NCBI GenBank assembly: GCA_029747015.1
Contig: JAKOGI010000104.1
Location: 496,001 to 560,000 of the forward strand
Length of the DNA: 64,000 nucleotides
Origin: Carnegiea gigantea
Taxonomy: Eukaryota > Streptophyta > Magnoliopsida > Caryophyllales > Cactaceae
Direction of reading: 5' to 3'
The position numbers and the translations under genes were made by a program. Positions 46,165-58,048 of this stretch are shown in pieces; within the stretch, counting starts at the first letter, position 1; each line of letters begins with the position of its first letter. The notes under the pieces are model-generated. The model had not been told where the DNA came from. It saw nothing but the letters and a program-made list of their open reading frames with translations, and searched no databases.

Positions 46165-48675
46165 TATGTCTCTTAATTCTAAAACGAAGATGAAATCTAG
46201 CACATTAGACCAGTTTTTGCTTAAAAGAAAGCATCCAGAAATAAGCTTAGAGGATGAGAGTTGAGTTAACAAAGGTGGTTCAACTGAAGAAGGGAAATCA
46301 TATGAAGAAAATCTTGCAAGTGGCAGTGCCTCTAACCCTCAAAGAAATTTGAACAAAGAATGTGAAGGAAGTGGCAATGGTTTTAATTCTAGGACGGAAG
46401 CATCTTCAAGACAAAATTTGGTTAACTTATCTAATCTTCCAGCTGACCCGTGAGAGAGGAAAATGATTGCTGACTATCATCCAAATCAGCAAGATGACAT
46501 CAGGAGAGAATATATTCTTAGAGGTCCCGTTCAACCTCAAAAGTACAATTTTCCTTGGAGGCTCATTGGTAATAGAGCGCGTAACTTCCATCCTTCTTGG
46601 TTCAAAGACTATCCTTGGCTAGAGTACAGTATAAAGAAGGATGCAATATTTTGTTTATATTGCTATTTGTTTCCTGGGAAAGCAAATGATGCATTTATAA
46701 GTGAGGGATTTTCTAGTTGGAATAAGAAATATAGGTTGGATGATCATATTGTGTCACATACTAGTGTTCTCTTTCATGCTATGAAAAATTATGAAGATTT
46801 TAAAGGCAGGATAAATCAATTAGAGCATCTTTTGACAAGCAATCAAAACTAGCTGAGAAGGATTACAAACTTGGTTTGACAACATCAATTGAGTGCTCTA
46901 CATTTTTACTCCATCAAGGATTACCTTTTAGAGGTCATCAAGAGTCTGAGGAGTCAGAAAACAGAGACAACTTCTTTGAGCTTGTGAAATTTGCTGCAAC
47001 TCTAAATGAAACCATTGCAAAGGTTGTGTTAGAGAATACCGCAGGAAACCAAATTATGATAGTACCTCTCATTCAAAAAGACATTGCCAATTCTGCTGGA
47101 AGAGAAACACTAGATGACATTATTAAAGAATTAGGAAATGATTTATTTGGCATATTAATTGATGAATCTGGTGATGTATCCCATAAAGAGCAAATGGCGC
47201 TTGTGCTTCGCTTTGTTGACAAACTAGGTGTTGTTAAGGAGCGCCATGTTGGTATTGTCCATGTGAAAAACACTTGTGCGTTAAAACTCAAGGAAGCAAT
47301 TGTAGATTTTTTTCAAAACATGGGTTAAGTTTGTCTAGAGTGCATGCTCAAGGTTATGATGGGGCTAGTAATATGTTTGGTGAATTCAATGGGTTGAAAT
47401 CATTAATTTTGAAGGAAAATCCATGTGCATATTATATTCATTGCTTTGCTCATCAACTTCAGTTGACACTTGTTGTGGTAGCTAGAAAACATGAATTGCA
47501 TCTGAATTTTTTGATTGTGTTAGTACCAGATTGAATGTGGTTGGCGCCTCATGTAAGCACGATGACATGATACGCGAGCAACAAGCCACTAGACTTGCAG
47601 AAGGACTTCAAAATGGGGATATTGAAAGTGGAAGTGGGTTAAACTAAGAACTCTCTCTTAAAAGGCCTGGTGATACACGTTGGGGTTCTTATTACAAATC
47701 ACGCTTGAATGTGGTAGCTTTGTTTCCTCACATTGTTGATGTAGTTGAATATGTTTCTATGGAAGGTGAAATTACCAGGCAAAAGGTTCAAAGCACATTC
47801 TAGCTTTGGCGAGGACATTCGATTTTGGTTTTTTTTTTTTTTTGTGCATCATATGATTGAAATGTTGGGAATTACAAATGATTTATCACTAGCTTTGCAA
47901 AAGAAAGATCAAAATATTGCTAATGCTATAAGACTGGTGGAAGTTTGCAAAAGGCGATTGCAGCACATGAGGGACATTGATTAATTTGAACTTTTGTTGA
48001 ATAAAGTTCGTGCATTTTGTGAGAAATATGATATTGATGTACCAGACATGGATGATACATATGTGATCCCCTGGTAGGAGAAGAAAGAATGCTCCTCAGA
48101 AATCCAACTCGCATCATTATCGTGTGGATGTATTTTATTCCATTTTAGACATGCTACTTTTGGAGCTCAACTCTCGATTTAATGAGGTTAATGTGAAATT
48201 GCTCCTTTCTGTGGATTGTTTGAGTCCAGATGATAATTTTTCCGTCTTCGACAAGAGTAAGTTAATCTCTATGGCAAGGCTCTATCCTAATGACTTCTCT
48301 GAGATTGATGTCATGGCACTTGGCTAACAACTTGGGAATTACATTGTTGATGTGTCTTCTGATGAACGATTTTCAAAGTTGAAAAGAATTGGTGAACTCT
48401 CGAAAGTGTTGGTGCAAACACAGAAACATGAAATATATTTCTTAGTCTTTCGACTCCTAAAGTTGGCATTGATCCTTCCAGTCGCTACAACAACTGTTGA
48501 AATGGTATTTTTAGCAATGAATCTCATAAAGACAAGGTTGCATAATCGAATGTCTGATTCATTTCTTAATGATTGTTTATTATGTTATGTCAAAAAAGAT
48601 GCCTTCGACACAATTAGCAATGATACTATTATGCATCGTTTCCAAAACATGAGGACTCGTAGGGTGCAATTGTAG
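46165..48675 (+). pseudogene. hAT transposase (TTF-zinc-finger/DUF4371 type), broken
   Basis: Transposase related to the plant hAT group with an N-terminal TTF-type zinc finger, also seen in ZMYM1-like proteins. It starts at ATG 46165 just after an acceptor-like TTTTGCAG, so a 5' leader intron is likely. Landmarks are HPSWFKDYPWLEYS and CLYCYLFPG (zinc finger, near 46590-46680) and FGILIDESGDVSHKEQMALV (catalytic domain, near 47145). Others are GYDGASNMFGEFNGLKSL (near 47355), ITNDLSLALQKKDQNI (near 47870) and the dimerisation segment LPVATTTVEMVFLAMNLIK (near 48475), ending at a TAG at 48673. At least six stops or frameshifts (near 46262, 46450, 46850, 47326, 47532 and 48325) make it inactive. 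Confidence 0.88.
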
Positions 48676-48865
48676 TTGTGAGATAATTAAATTTATGAAG
48701 TATGTATTTGTATTTATTTTTAATTAGTCAATGTATTTTGAATTTGGTGCATTCTATGTAAAATTTTATTGTCATTTCTCTTTGTCTCATTTAAGTTATT
48801 TGACTATGATCCATTATTGGACCCCATAGAAAAAAATTCCTAGATCCGCCGCTGTATCAATGGAA

Positions 48866-48991
48866 CTTCAAGATTGCCATATCATTATGCCAACATGGTT
48901 TTCGACGATCTCCCTTGAACAATTGTGTCTTCAAAATTGCCATATCATTATGTCAGCATGGTTTTCGACAATCTCCCTTGAACCATTGTGT
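48866..48991 (+). repeat. 63-bp in-frame tandem duplication in copia RT
   Basis: Two adjacent 63-bp units (48866-48928, 48929-48991), each starting CTTCAA and differing at a few bases. The period is 21 codons, so the RT frame is preserved. It begins four bases after the hAT target duplication. Confidence 0.85.
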
Positions 48992-49900
48992 CTTTGTTTA
49001 TGGCAAATGTGACATACTTTAGGTTGTTCTGATATATTCGATGATTTGGTGTTGATAAGAAACAATCTACGCATTGTAATATGTTCAAAACTTATTTGTA
49101 AGTGTTTCACAGTCAAGGATTCAGTCCACCTAAAATATTTGCTTGGTAAAAAGTGGCCTATCCTTGAAGATTATTTTGACGTCAAGACAAATTCGACATT
49201 AGATAGTCTTTCCAAAACTAGCATGCATGGCGCTGAGCCTGCTTCTTTTCTGATGGAGCAATGCCACAAAGCGTACTATAAAGGTTGGGGAGCCCCCAAT
49301 ATAGACATCTAGTTGGCTAATTGATCTACCTCACTGTTACATGATCAAACATCAAATATCTAGACTACCTAGTCTATGTGCTCAGTCAACTTGTGCGTGA
49401 CCCTTGAAAATGGCCCTGGGGGTGGCGCCATGAGGTTGTTATGCTATCTAAGGTATTCTCCTGGTTAAGCTATTCTTTTTCTTGCTACTAACAGGTTTTA
49501 GATACATATTGTCATTCAAATTAGGCATGCTATTTTACTTTTCACCGAATTGATGCTTCTTATTTTATTAAATTGGGTTCAACTCCTATTTCTTGTAAGA
49601 CAAAGAAGAAAGATATTGCAACTCGATCTCTGAATGAAGTTGAATATAATGTTATTCCCAACATTACTAGTGAAATCGTTTGGTCATGCAACCTATTAAA
49701 ATTTACTTGTATGTTAGTAACTCAATTTTTCTATGAACGCACAAACCATACTGAAACTATTGGTCTTTTTTTGGGGGGGGGGCGGGAGAGAAACATATGT
49801 GTGGTATTCTTGCTACCAAATACTTTCCTACGAACGAGCATGTCATTGATATCTTCACCACACCCTTGGGATAGAAATAGTTCTAGTATCTAACAAGTGA

Positions 49901-51412
49901 CTTAGGCATTTTCAATTTCCACGCTTCAGCTTTTAAGGGAAGTATTTTGGATTTTTGATATATTTTTATATAATTTGATATTAAATTGCATCTATCCATT
50001 AGTTTCCTATTTGAGTTGTAATTGAGTGTTGTCGAGGCTATGAGGTAAAGAGTCATAGTTTGGTTTGGTATTATCTCTTGTTTTCTGTTGGTAACGTACT
50101 TCTTCTCCTCTTCCTCTTCCTCCCTAAACCCTAGTTTTGTATCCTTCTCTTCTTGTCTACTTTATTGGGACTACTGCTAGCTAAATTATAGTTAGCAGTA
50201 GTAGGCGCCATTTACTTTGATTCGTTTAGTTGATTTTAATTTCTAGTAGTATTGTTGGTTTATTTTAGTAGATACTCTCCTTGTGAGAGTTAGGATTTCT
50301 ATCTTTGTGAAAGTTAGGGTTTTCATTTCTACGGTTTTATTTCGTGCCTTTCATGCAAGTTGTTTCTTTTACCTATTTATAAAAGTTCTATTAGAATTGT
50401 TGAGTCAATTGGAGAGTTTTTTTTTTGTCCAATTTATCAGTTGTTTCATTGGCTTATATTAAGAATGATTCAACAATTGAAGTTTATATGGGTCAATCAA
50501 GATGATGTTTCTTTCAAGTTAGATACATTATATCATACAGATATCTATTTTATGAAGTTGCATAATAGCTACGTTTGGAAAAGACAAACTGAGGTTGAAG
50601 AGAGCGGTTTGTAGCTAGAATGGTGCTAAAGGTATAGATCGCTTGGAAGTATATTTACAAATAATTTTGGCGAGAAAGAGATGTTTTGATATCCTAGATT
50701 CTTGTTAGAAAATTATCGATGTGCATGCTGTATGACTTTTCATTAATGGACTTTCTTTTTCCATAAAAAACAAAAAGTCTTGTAATGTCTCTGTATTTTT
50801 TGAATCAATAAAACAACATAGCAATATAGCATCGCATAGGGATTAGCGTTGTAGACAAGGTATCCTCTTCTATTGTTCTAACTTTCTCAGATGTGTTGAA
50901 ATAACTACCTCAAAAGATTAGCCTAAATGATGTGGTTTAGGAAAAAAAATTTGATTGTTATTCTCATTTAACATCCCTAAACATTAGCCCAAAAGAAAAA
51001 CCACATCAAAAATTTTCAAAATACTAATCATTATATCTAATAAGCATTCACCTCAACTGCTAAATGTCATAAGTACTATTTATATTACAATATGGACCTC
51101 AGTGTGTAATAACATTTTGGCCTTCGGAAGCCCATCCCTACTCTACACAAGCCAAAAGCGACTTGTTTGATTATCTGTACATGATTCAATATCAAAAACA
51201 ACTATCCTAAAATAGACCTGTGACTCAACTCCAATTGAACCTAACTCGAGTATTTCTCTCTAAAGTAATTATTCCTAATAAAAAAAATGCATTGAACTAA
51301 AGATGAACAATTTAAAAATCATTTCAAATAAAAAATGACTCAACAGATTTAAAACTAAACCAACATTTGTACCTCTCTCTCCAAATCTAGGAAACCCTAA
51401 CCCTAGCTTTGT
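49901..51412. other. Spacer between copia remnant and LINE
   Basis: AT-rich with short open frames only. A pyrimidine-rich stretch followed by CTAAACCCTAG (near 50120) looks promoter- or leader-like, but no coding exon could be attached to it. Confidence 0.4.
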
Positions 51413-52513
51413 GTGAGTTTCTTGCCTCCCATTGGTGAGGTGGCGGTTGCATGGTCATTCCCGTCGATTCGTTCGGGCGTGAGTAGACTATTCCATTGGT
51501 GCCATCCTCTTTCTAGTTGTGTCGATCATCATAGGTGCGGAACGCGGTTATCGGAGAATTTCGATTGTAACCCTTGCTTAGACTTAGTGAACACCTTCCA
51601 CACGAACATATCGATAGGACTTGAGGAGGCGTGGCAAAATCTCTGGTTAACTGCTGATGAAGAATAGATTGTGATAGCAGACGATGAGGATGAAAACACC
51701 ATGGATGAATTCTCGCCGTGGTTACTCGGCAAACTACACACCCAATGCCCCTTCAATCCCAGAGTAATGAAATCTATCCTTCGAAACATATGGAAGCTGA
51801 GTAAAGGACTCGTGATTAGAGATTTAGACGCCAACCTCTTTGCCTTCCAATTCTTTGTTGCTCCAGACAGAGACTATGTCCTCAATGAGGGCCTTTCGAT
51901 GAAAGCATCATCCCTTTGAAATACATGACCAGCCTGGAAGTGCCCTCTAAAGTGGAGTTTTTAATGACGTATTCTGGGTTAATGCCTACGACGTTCCGGG
52001 CAAAAAGAAGACCACTTTCTTCACTTGGATACTTGCCTCCCACATTGGAGAGCTTGTTAGCTATGACGATGCGACAATGTTTGGCATTGCCAAAGCCCTA
52101 TGCTTTCGGGTTAATATCAATATATCCAAACCATTGAGACGAGGGATCTATATCAAGGCCGCCGATAAGCAAATCTGGATCAAATTTAAGTGCGTAAAGT
52201 TACCTGACTTTTGCTACGGATGCGGGAAACTAGGCTATGTACTGGCCAGCTGTGACATTGTCCAAATAGAGGAAGATGACCGGAGCCTTCAATATAGCAC
52301 ATGGTTATGCGCCTCGCCTCTAAAATCACGTCGCCGTAATGCCGAGATGGAATTGCACGAGGAGCAAAAGCTGTACATGGCTTTCTTAAACAAGGCAGCA
52401 TGCTCTATAGTTCAGACAAAACTGACCTTTGATAATGGAACTGTAAAAGATCACGATAAACAATCCACGGCTGTGGAAAGCTCCATCAATATGGTCATTG
52501 ATACAGTTACTGT
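51413..52513 (+). pseudogene. LINE ORF1, DUF4283 and zinc-knuckle part
   Basis: Encodes the nucleic-acid-binding first protein of plant L1 elements. The DUF4283 region starts near EEAWQNLWLTADEE (51627) and continues through MKSILRNIWKLSKGLVIRDL. A frameshift follows near 51920, and the domain ends at KPLRRGIYIKAADKQIWIKF (near 52132). The zinc knuckle reads CYGCGKLGYVLASC, with the His of the CCHC pattern replaced by Tyr. A TAG at 51666 and frameshifts near 51915 and 52070 break the frame. The last in-frame part continues at 60276 and stops at TGA 60430-60432. Confidence 0.8.
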
Positions 52514-52821
52514 TGTTAGACAAAATTAGGAATAACCTGGATGCGGAAATAACTGTCGAGAGTAGTCCACGTATGTAATGATGAGTGATGGCTACCAGAG
52601 TCGCCTTAGGAGTGCCTATGTCTTAAACCCGATGCCCAACAATGATGGTAGACAGCCGTGAGGGGAGGGGAACAGGTTCTGAGAGATTTGTGTCTTATGC
52701 GTGTATATTTTATGTGGCTGACCCCCAAAGCCTCCTTTTATAAGTTATAGGGGCAGCTAGGGTTGTTGCCCTAGGCAACACTAAGTGGCTCTCGGGCCTA
52801 ACTAAATAGGCCCGGTTAACA
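52514..52821 (-). repeat. 3' LTR of copia B
   Basis: 308 bp, same length as the right LTR. Shared blocks include GGATGCGGAAATAACTGT and TGTGGCTGACCCCCAAAGCC; most differences are transitions. Confidence 0.93.
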
Positions 52822-53811
52822 GCTATCACTCAGCCACGAAGGTCGCAAACACATGCTCGCCACAAATCACAACTCCTCATGCTTCATACTGGGAATATGA
52901 TGTGCGATCGAAAAGTGACAAGTAGTGCTATATTAAGTTACCATCTGACTAACATAACCCTTTCACGGAATACAATACCCTAAGTTATCCTAAACATCAC
53001 CAGTGGCATTTCCAATCCCTTATGCCGTGATATATCATATGATTATATACTCAATATAATCGCCCATGCTGATATTGGTGATGACGGATAGACTTTTCCT
53101 TAAACACTCATGATATTTCATCTTAGCTTAATTGCTTTCCTCATATGTTCTCGTTGAACCGTATACATCGTGGTTCTTGAGGAACACATTAAAGTAGCAG
53201 CATCAAGCCTTGACTTCGTACCATAGTTTTAAGTCAAAGGGTCATCATCTACAGGGTCACATAGTGACAAGAGATAGGGAGGTCAATTTTCACTCCATAT
53301 ATGGTCGTCTTTGAAGCACACACAGCATAAGATGTGTGTCATGACATAGCTCCCACTTACTTGGGATCATTACTCTGTATGCTATGCGAATCACCAGTCT
53401 AGATTTTTACTAAGAAAAACTAACCTGAGCTACTAGATTGGCATACTAAATGCTAATCTTAATACTCAAGATTCGATTTTTAAGGCCTCAATATGAAATC
53501 ATGTCTCATATTCGACTTTATCGGGTCTCATCTTAGACTTATTAAGGTAACTATTTCTCATTCATACACTTCAATTGTGACTAATCAATATTGCACCCCT
53601 AGTACCAGTATGATTCAATCTCATCATACCCGCTACTCAAGCGTCAGGGCGATTGCCTGTGTGACTAAGCCAATAAGAAGCCTATGAAATTTCGACATGT
53701 CTAAAAAATAAATTACAAAGCATTTAGAAAAAGAACCTTCAATATTTATTTTATAAATGCTCATTACAAGAAAAACGTATCTGTCATACATAAGAAGATT
53801 CTATCCAAAAA

Positions 53812-55201
53812 CTAAACTCTGCGAAGCCCTAGACTCAATGCATGTGCTTTGAAAGCACCTCTAGGAATCAGTTTAGTTAATGGATCAATGATCATCTTGT
53901 TTGTGGGTATATACTTGATGGCAACCTCCTTTGTCCTTATGGCATCTTGCACGAAGTGATAACGCCTCTTGATGTGCTTGGTCTTCCGATGGAACTTCGG
54001 ATCTTTAGTGAACTGGATGGTGGCTATGTTGTCATATAACATCTCTACAGGAGCATCAACTCTAGGAGTAAGGTTAAGATCCTAGAGGAAACTCCTAAGC
54101 CACATTACCTCCTGCGTGGTTAGGCTACATGCGACATACTCTACCTCCATGGTCGACTGAGCTATGCAGTCTTACTTCTTACTGCACCATGATATGGCTC
54201 CCCCACCTAGGGTGAACACATATCCTGAGGTTGACTTGGACTCATCTGGGTCACCACCCCAATTGGCATCCGAATATCCTCTCAACTTAAGGTCCCCGCC
54301 TTGATAGCATAGGACCAAGTTGCTTGTACCACGAAGGTAGCACATGATTCTCTTGACGACTTGCCAATGAATTTGTCCTGGGTTGCTTTAGTAACGACTT
54401 ACCAAACCAACAACAAAGCAAATATTCGGCCGTGTACATAACATGGTGTACATTAAGCTTCTTGCGGCACTAGTGTAGGGGACATTGCTCGCGGCCTCCT
54501 TTTCTTTGTCTGTTTTTCGGCGTTGGTCGAGGCTCAAGGTTAAACCCTTCTCAACTGAAGTGTCTACCGGTTTGGAATAATACATGCAGAATCGTTCTAA
54601 GACTTTCTTGATATATGCCTCCTGGCTCATACCTAAAAGTTTCTTAGGATGATTCCTTATTATTTCCACGCCTAGGACATACCTGACTTCACCTATGTCC
54701 TTCATTTCAAAGACGGAGGATAACCACTTCTTAGTGGCTTAAATCATCTCCAAATTATTCCCAGCCAGTAGTATGTCATCAACATATAGGGTCCCCTGGT
54801 TGATCTTTTGACATGCACACAGCGGTTCTCCGAAACCATGGATAAGCCAAATGAAGTTATAGCTTCATGGAATCTTAAGTACCAAGATCTGGAAGACTGC
54901 TTAAGACCGTATATGGATCTTTTGAGACGACACACCTTGTCCTTTTGTCTCTTTAACACAAAATTAATGGATTGATCCATATAGATCTCTTCCTCAATGC
55001 TACTGTGAAAATAGTCTTTACGTCCATTTGAAATAACTCTAAGTTCAAATGGGCAACCATGGCTAAGAGTAGGCGAATAGAGGCAAATCTCACCACAGGA
55101 GAAAATGTATCTTCATAGTCTACACCCTCAATTTGTATAAACCCTTTCGCCACTAAACGGGCTCTGTAGTTATCGTTCAAATTATTTACCTGACGTTTCA
55201 T
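53812..55201 (-). pseudogene. copia B reverse transcriptase and RNase H
   Basis: Read right to left. RT begins near 55201 with NDNYRARLVAKGF and DYEDTFSPVVRFASIRLLLA, then CRLKRSIYGLKQSSRSWY (near 54930). The catalytic YVDD box is visible in another frame around 54778-54789, so a frameshift precedes it. It continues with YVLGVEIIRNH (near 54675) and ends in RNase H with IATIQFTKDPKFHRKTKHI and a final IPRGAFKAHALSLGLRRV before the stop at 53812. Stops occur near 54388 and 54050. About 1 kb of non-coding sequence separates it from the left LTR. Confidence 0.85.
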
Positions 55202-55368
55202 TTTGAAAACCTACTTGTTTCCAATAGACTTACACTGGGGTGGAAGATCAACAAGTTTCCAAATCTTATTTCTTGCCATCGAGTCCATCTCATCCCTCAT
55301 GGCATCCATCCACTTTTTGTGGTTTGGTGAGTCAATTGCCTCTTGATAAGAGGTAGGCTCCTCAACTT

Positions 55369-55857
55369 TCAAGGGAGTGCATAGGAATATTTTCTCTTCG
55401 ATTTGGAAATATCGTCGAGATATTCTTCCACGCTCACTCCTTCAGAGCCTGGGGCCTTCATTGTTTGTCTGCCTGGGTGAGGCATCCCTCTCCCTTTCTC
55501 TAAGAGATATGGGACCCTGAGCATGGGGAGAGTTGCTGCCACTATCCCTCTAGGGTGTGCGATCTGGAATATGTGGACTAATTGCATGTTTGGGAACTGG
55601 AGATTGAGGACGGACCTCACCCATAGGTTGACTTTTCTTATGTATAGGAGATCGAGGACGAATCTCATTTTTCTGGGTAGATAAGTCTCCCCCATTCCCT
55701 TCAGATAGGAGAGGCATACCATCTTCGATGACTTGGTTAGAATCCAAATTCTTCCATTTACTAAATGATGGTTGGATATTTTACTGTAACTCAAATAGTT
55801 CGACATCCTTCTTAACTTCACCAATGGTCGGGAACTCATTCTCGAGAAAATCGACAT
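55369..55857 (-). pseudogene. copia B integrase-RT linker
   Basis: Low-complexity, Ser/Pro/basic-rich linker typical between copia integrase and RT. Two overlapping frames cover it, one with RPRSPIHKKSQPMGEVRPQS, suggesting that frameshifts have shuffled the original frame. No catalytic motifs are expected here. Confidence 0.55.
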
Positions 55858-56020
55858 TGCAGGAATCTATTTCTGTCATGCCACCATTTGGGTGTTTCCC
55901 GTACATCACATATCCTTTAGATTGTGCGGGAACACCATTTTGGTGGCTCTTAGACCAAGTTTTTCATGTTTGGGGTTGAGTTATGTATATAGCCAGCCGA
56001 ACCCCATGGGCATAAATGGT

Positions 56021-57226
56021 CTAAGGATGACTTCTTGTCAAACCATAACTCATATGGTGTGGCAGGATATTCTTGCTCGGCACACGGTTAAGGATGTAGG
56101 CTGCCGTAAGCAGTGCATCCCCCCAAAAACTGATTGAGAGGTTAGCATGTACCATCATTGGCCTGACCATGTCAAGTAATGTACGATTCCTGCATTCCGC
56201 AACACCGTTCTGTTGTAGAGTGCATGGAATCATTAGCTGTTTTTGTATACCTTTTTCCTCACAGAACTCTTTGAACATATCAGAGAGGTATTCACGACCT
56301 CGATCAGTTTGAAGGATCTTAACCCTACGTTCCAATTGAGTCTCCACTTCTTCTACAAAATGTTTGAACACTTCGATTGCCTCGTAGCGATGAGATAGTA
56401 GGTACACATACCCATATTGTGAATAATCGTCTATGAGAGTAATGAAATAGATGGCCCCATGTCGCGCTTTAACGTTCATGGGTCCGCATATGTCTGAGTA
56501 GATTAATTCTGAGGGACTAGATGATCTCGAGGTCTTACCAAAAGGCTTTATTGTTTCCTTTCCAGCTAAACATGACTCACACCTAGGTAACTTTACCCTA
56601 TTGAGTCAGTTTAGACGACCTTCTGTAGCTAGCCTATTTATCCTATCTTGGCCCACATGGCCAAGTCTAGCATGCCACTTGACAGATTCAGAATTGGAGT
56701 CAAAGTATGAAACAAAAGCAGAGGATATATTATTATAATTATCATCCAAATCCAAAACAATGAAATCTCCTTTTAAAGTTGCTTGGCTAAACAAATTGTC
56801 ATTATAGAACAAATCTAAACCGTCTGGATGAAAATCAAAAGTAAAACCTAATCTTACTAAAGAAACATAAGAAACTAAGGAGCATCGCACCCGAGGTGCA
56901 TAGAGGGCGTCATGAAGAAGCAACTTGTTTCCTCCATAGAGTTTGAGCTAGTATGTTCCCACTCCAAGGACATGTTCTTCGCTGCCATTCCCCAGTACAA
57001 CAGTCCGTGAACCTACCGAGTAGTGATGGAACTCCACGAATCTAGCCCTATCCTGAACTATGTGCTTTGTTGCCCCCGTGTCTACAATCCATTGAGGAAG
57101 ACAGTTAGCAACGAGTAAATGGAAACAAACATATAATTCAGGAGTTTTAGTGGAAGTAAGTACCTTGGCTGGCTCAGGACAATCCCGAGTAAAATAGCCC
57201 TTCTTTCCACAGTTGTAGCACTTCAC
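56021..57226 (-). pseudogene. copia B zinc knuckle, protease and integrase
   Basis: From right to left: a zinc knuckle CYNCGKKGYFTRDC with Tyr in place of the His, protease WIVDTGATKHI (intact DTGA), and a GAG-pre-integrase block ending WHARLGHVGQDRINRLA (near 56640). The integrase core has LIDDYSQYGYVYLLS, the second Asp in LQTDRGREYLS, and the Glu in QNGVAECRNRTLLD. All three catalytic acids are therefore present. Stops interrupt at about 56946 and 56600. Confidence 0.87.
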
Positions 57227-57230
57227 AGTG

Positions 57231-58048
57231 CTATATCCTTAACTCCGTTGGTCTTAGCCTTATGCTTCTTGGCAGTACCACCATTGGAGCTAGAGTTCTG
57301 AGGAGAACGGGGGCCCTTCTTAGATTTCTTACCACGGTAAGATTTCCTGCCCTTAGGCCCGTTCCTTTGGTAACGAATGCCACACTAGGAGGCGCATATA
57401 ATTTTAAACGTTCTTCGTCCATTTCGAGGTGCTTAGAGATTGCCTTGAAGGTCTTGATGTGCTCACTGTGTATCATGAATACTTAAAAATCTTCCAATGT
57501 TCATTGTTATTGGGAAGAGCTCTAATCACATTTAGGACTTATTCTTCCTCAGAAACCTCTTACCCTGCAGCCTTAAGGTCTCGAACCATAGCACTCATAG
57601 TTTGAAGGTGTTCAGAGATACTACGACTGGAGTCAATAGCATACTGCATAGATTTTAGCTGCAAGGTACACAACCTTGTAGTAGATGTCTGCCCGAACCT
57701 AACTTTAAGCTGCGTCCACATATCCTTAGCAATGTGGAAGCATTCAAACTCACCCAGGAGATCGTCCTGCATGTAAAATAACCTAGTGTAGTGTGCAGAA
57801 CGATCGCATTTGAACCATGCTTGGTATGCCTTTAGGTTTTCTTTGTACTGCTCAGTTACAGTAATATCCCTACCTTGTTCATCCTTTTCAGCCGGGACAG
57901 TCATAGAGGAGGTCAAGAGGTCTAGCATATCATCGTTATTTAAATAGAACTGGACTTTCAGATGCCAGATGTCATAGTTTGAACCATCCAGTTTGTCATC
58001 AGATTGCATGCAACCTATCATGTTTCTAGCTGTCATATCTGAAAGCAT
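57231..58048 (-). pseudogene. copia B gag
   Basis: Gag starts at an ATG (58048). It reads KLDGSNYDIWHLKVQFYL and then FKCDRSAHYTRLFYM, VRFGQTSTTRLCTLQLKSMQ and RSISEHLQTMSAMVRDLKAAG, a typical UBN2-type copia gag. A stop occurs at 57560, and the frame shifts near 57480 and 57231 before the zinc knuckle. Confidence 0.85.
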
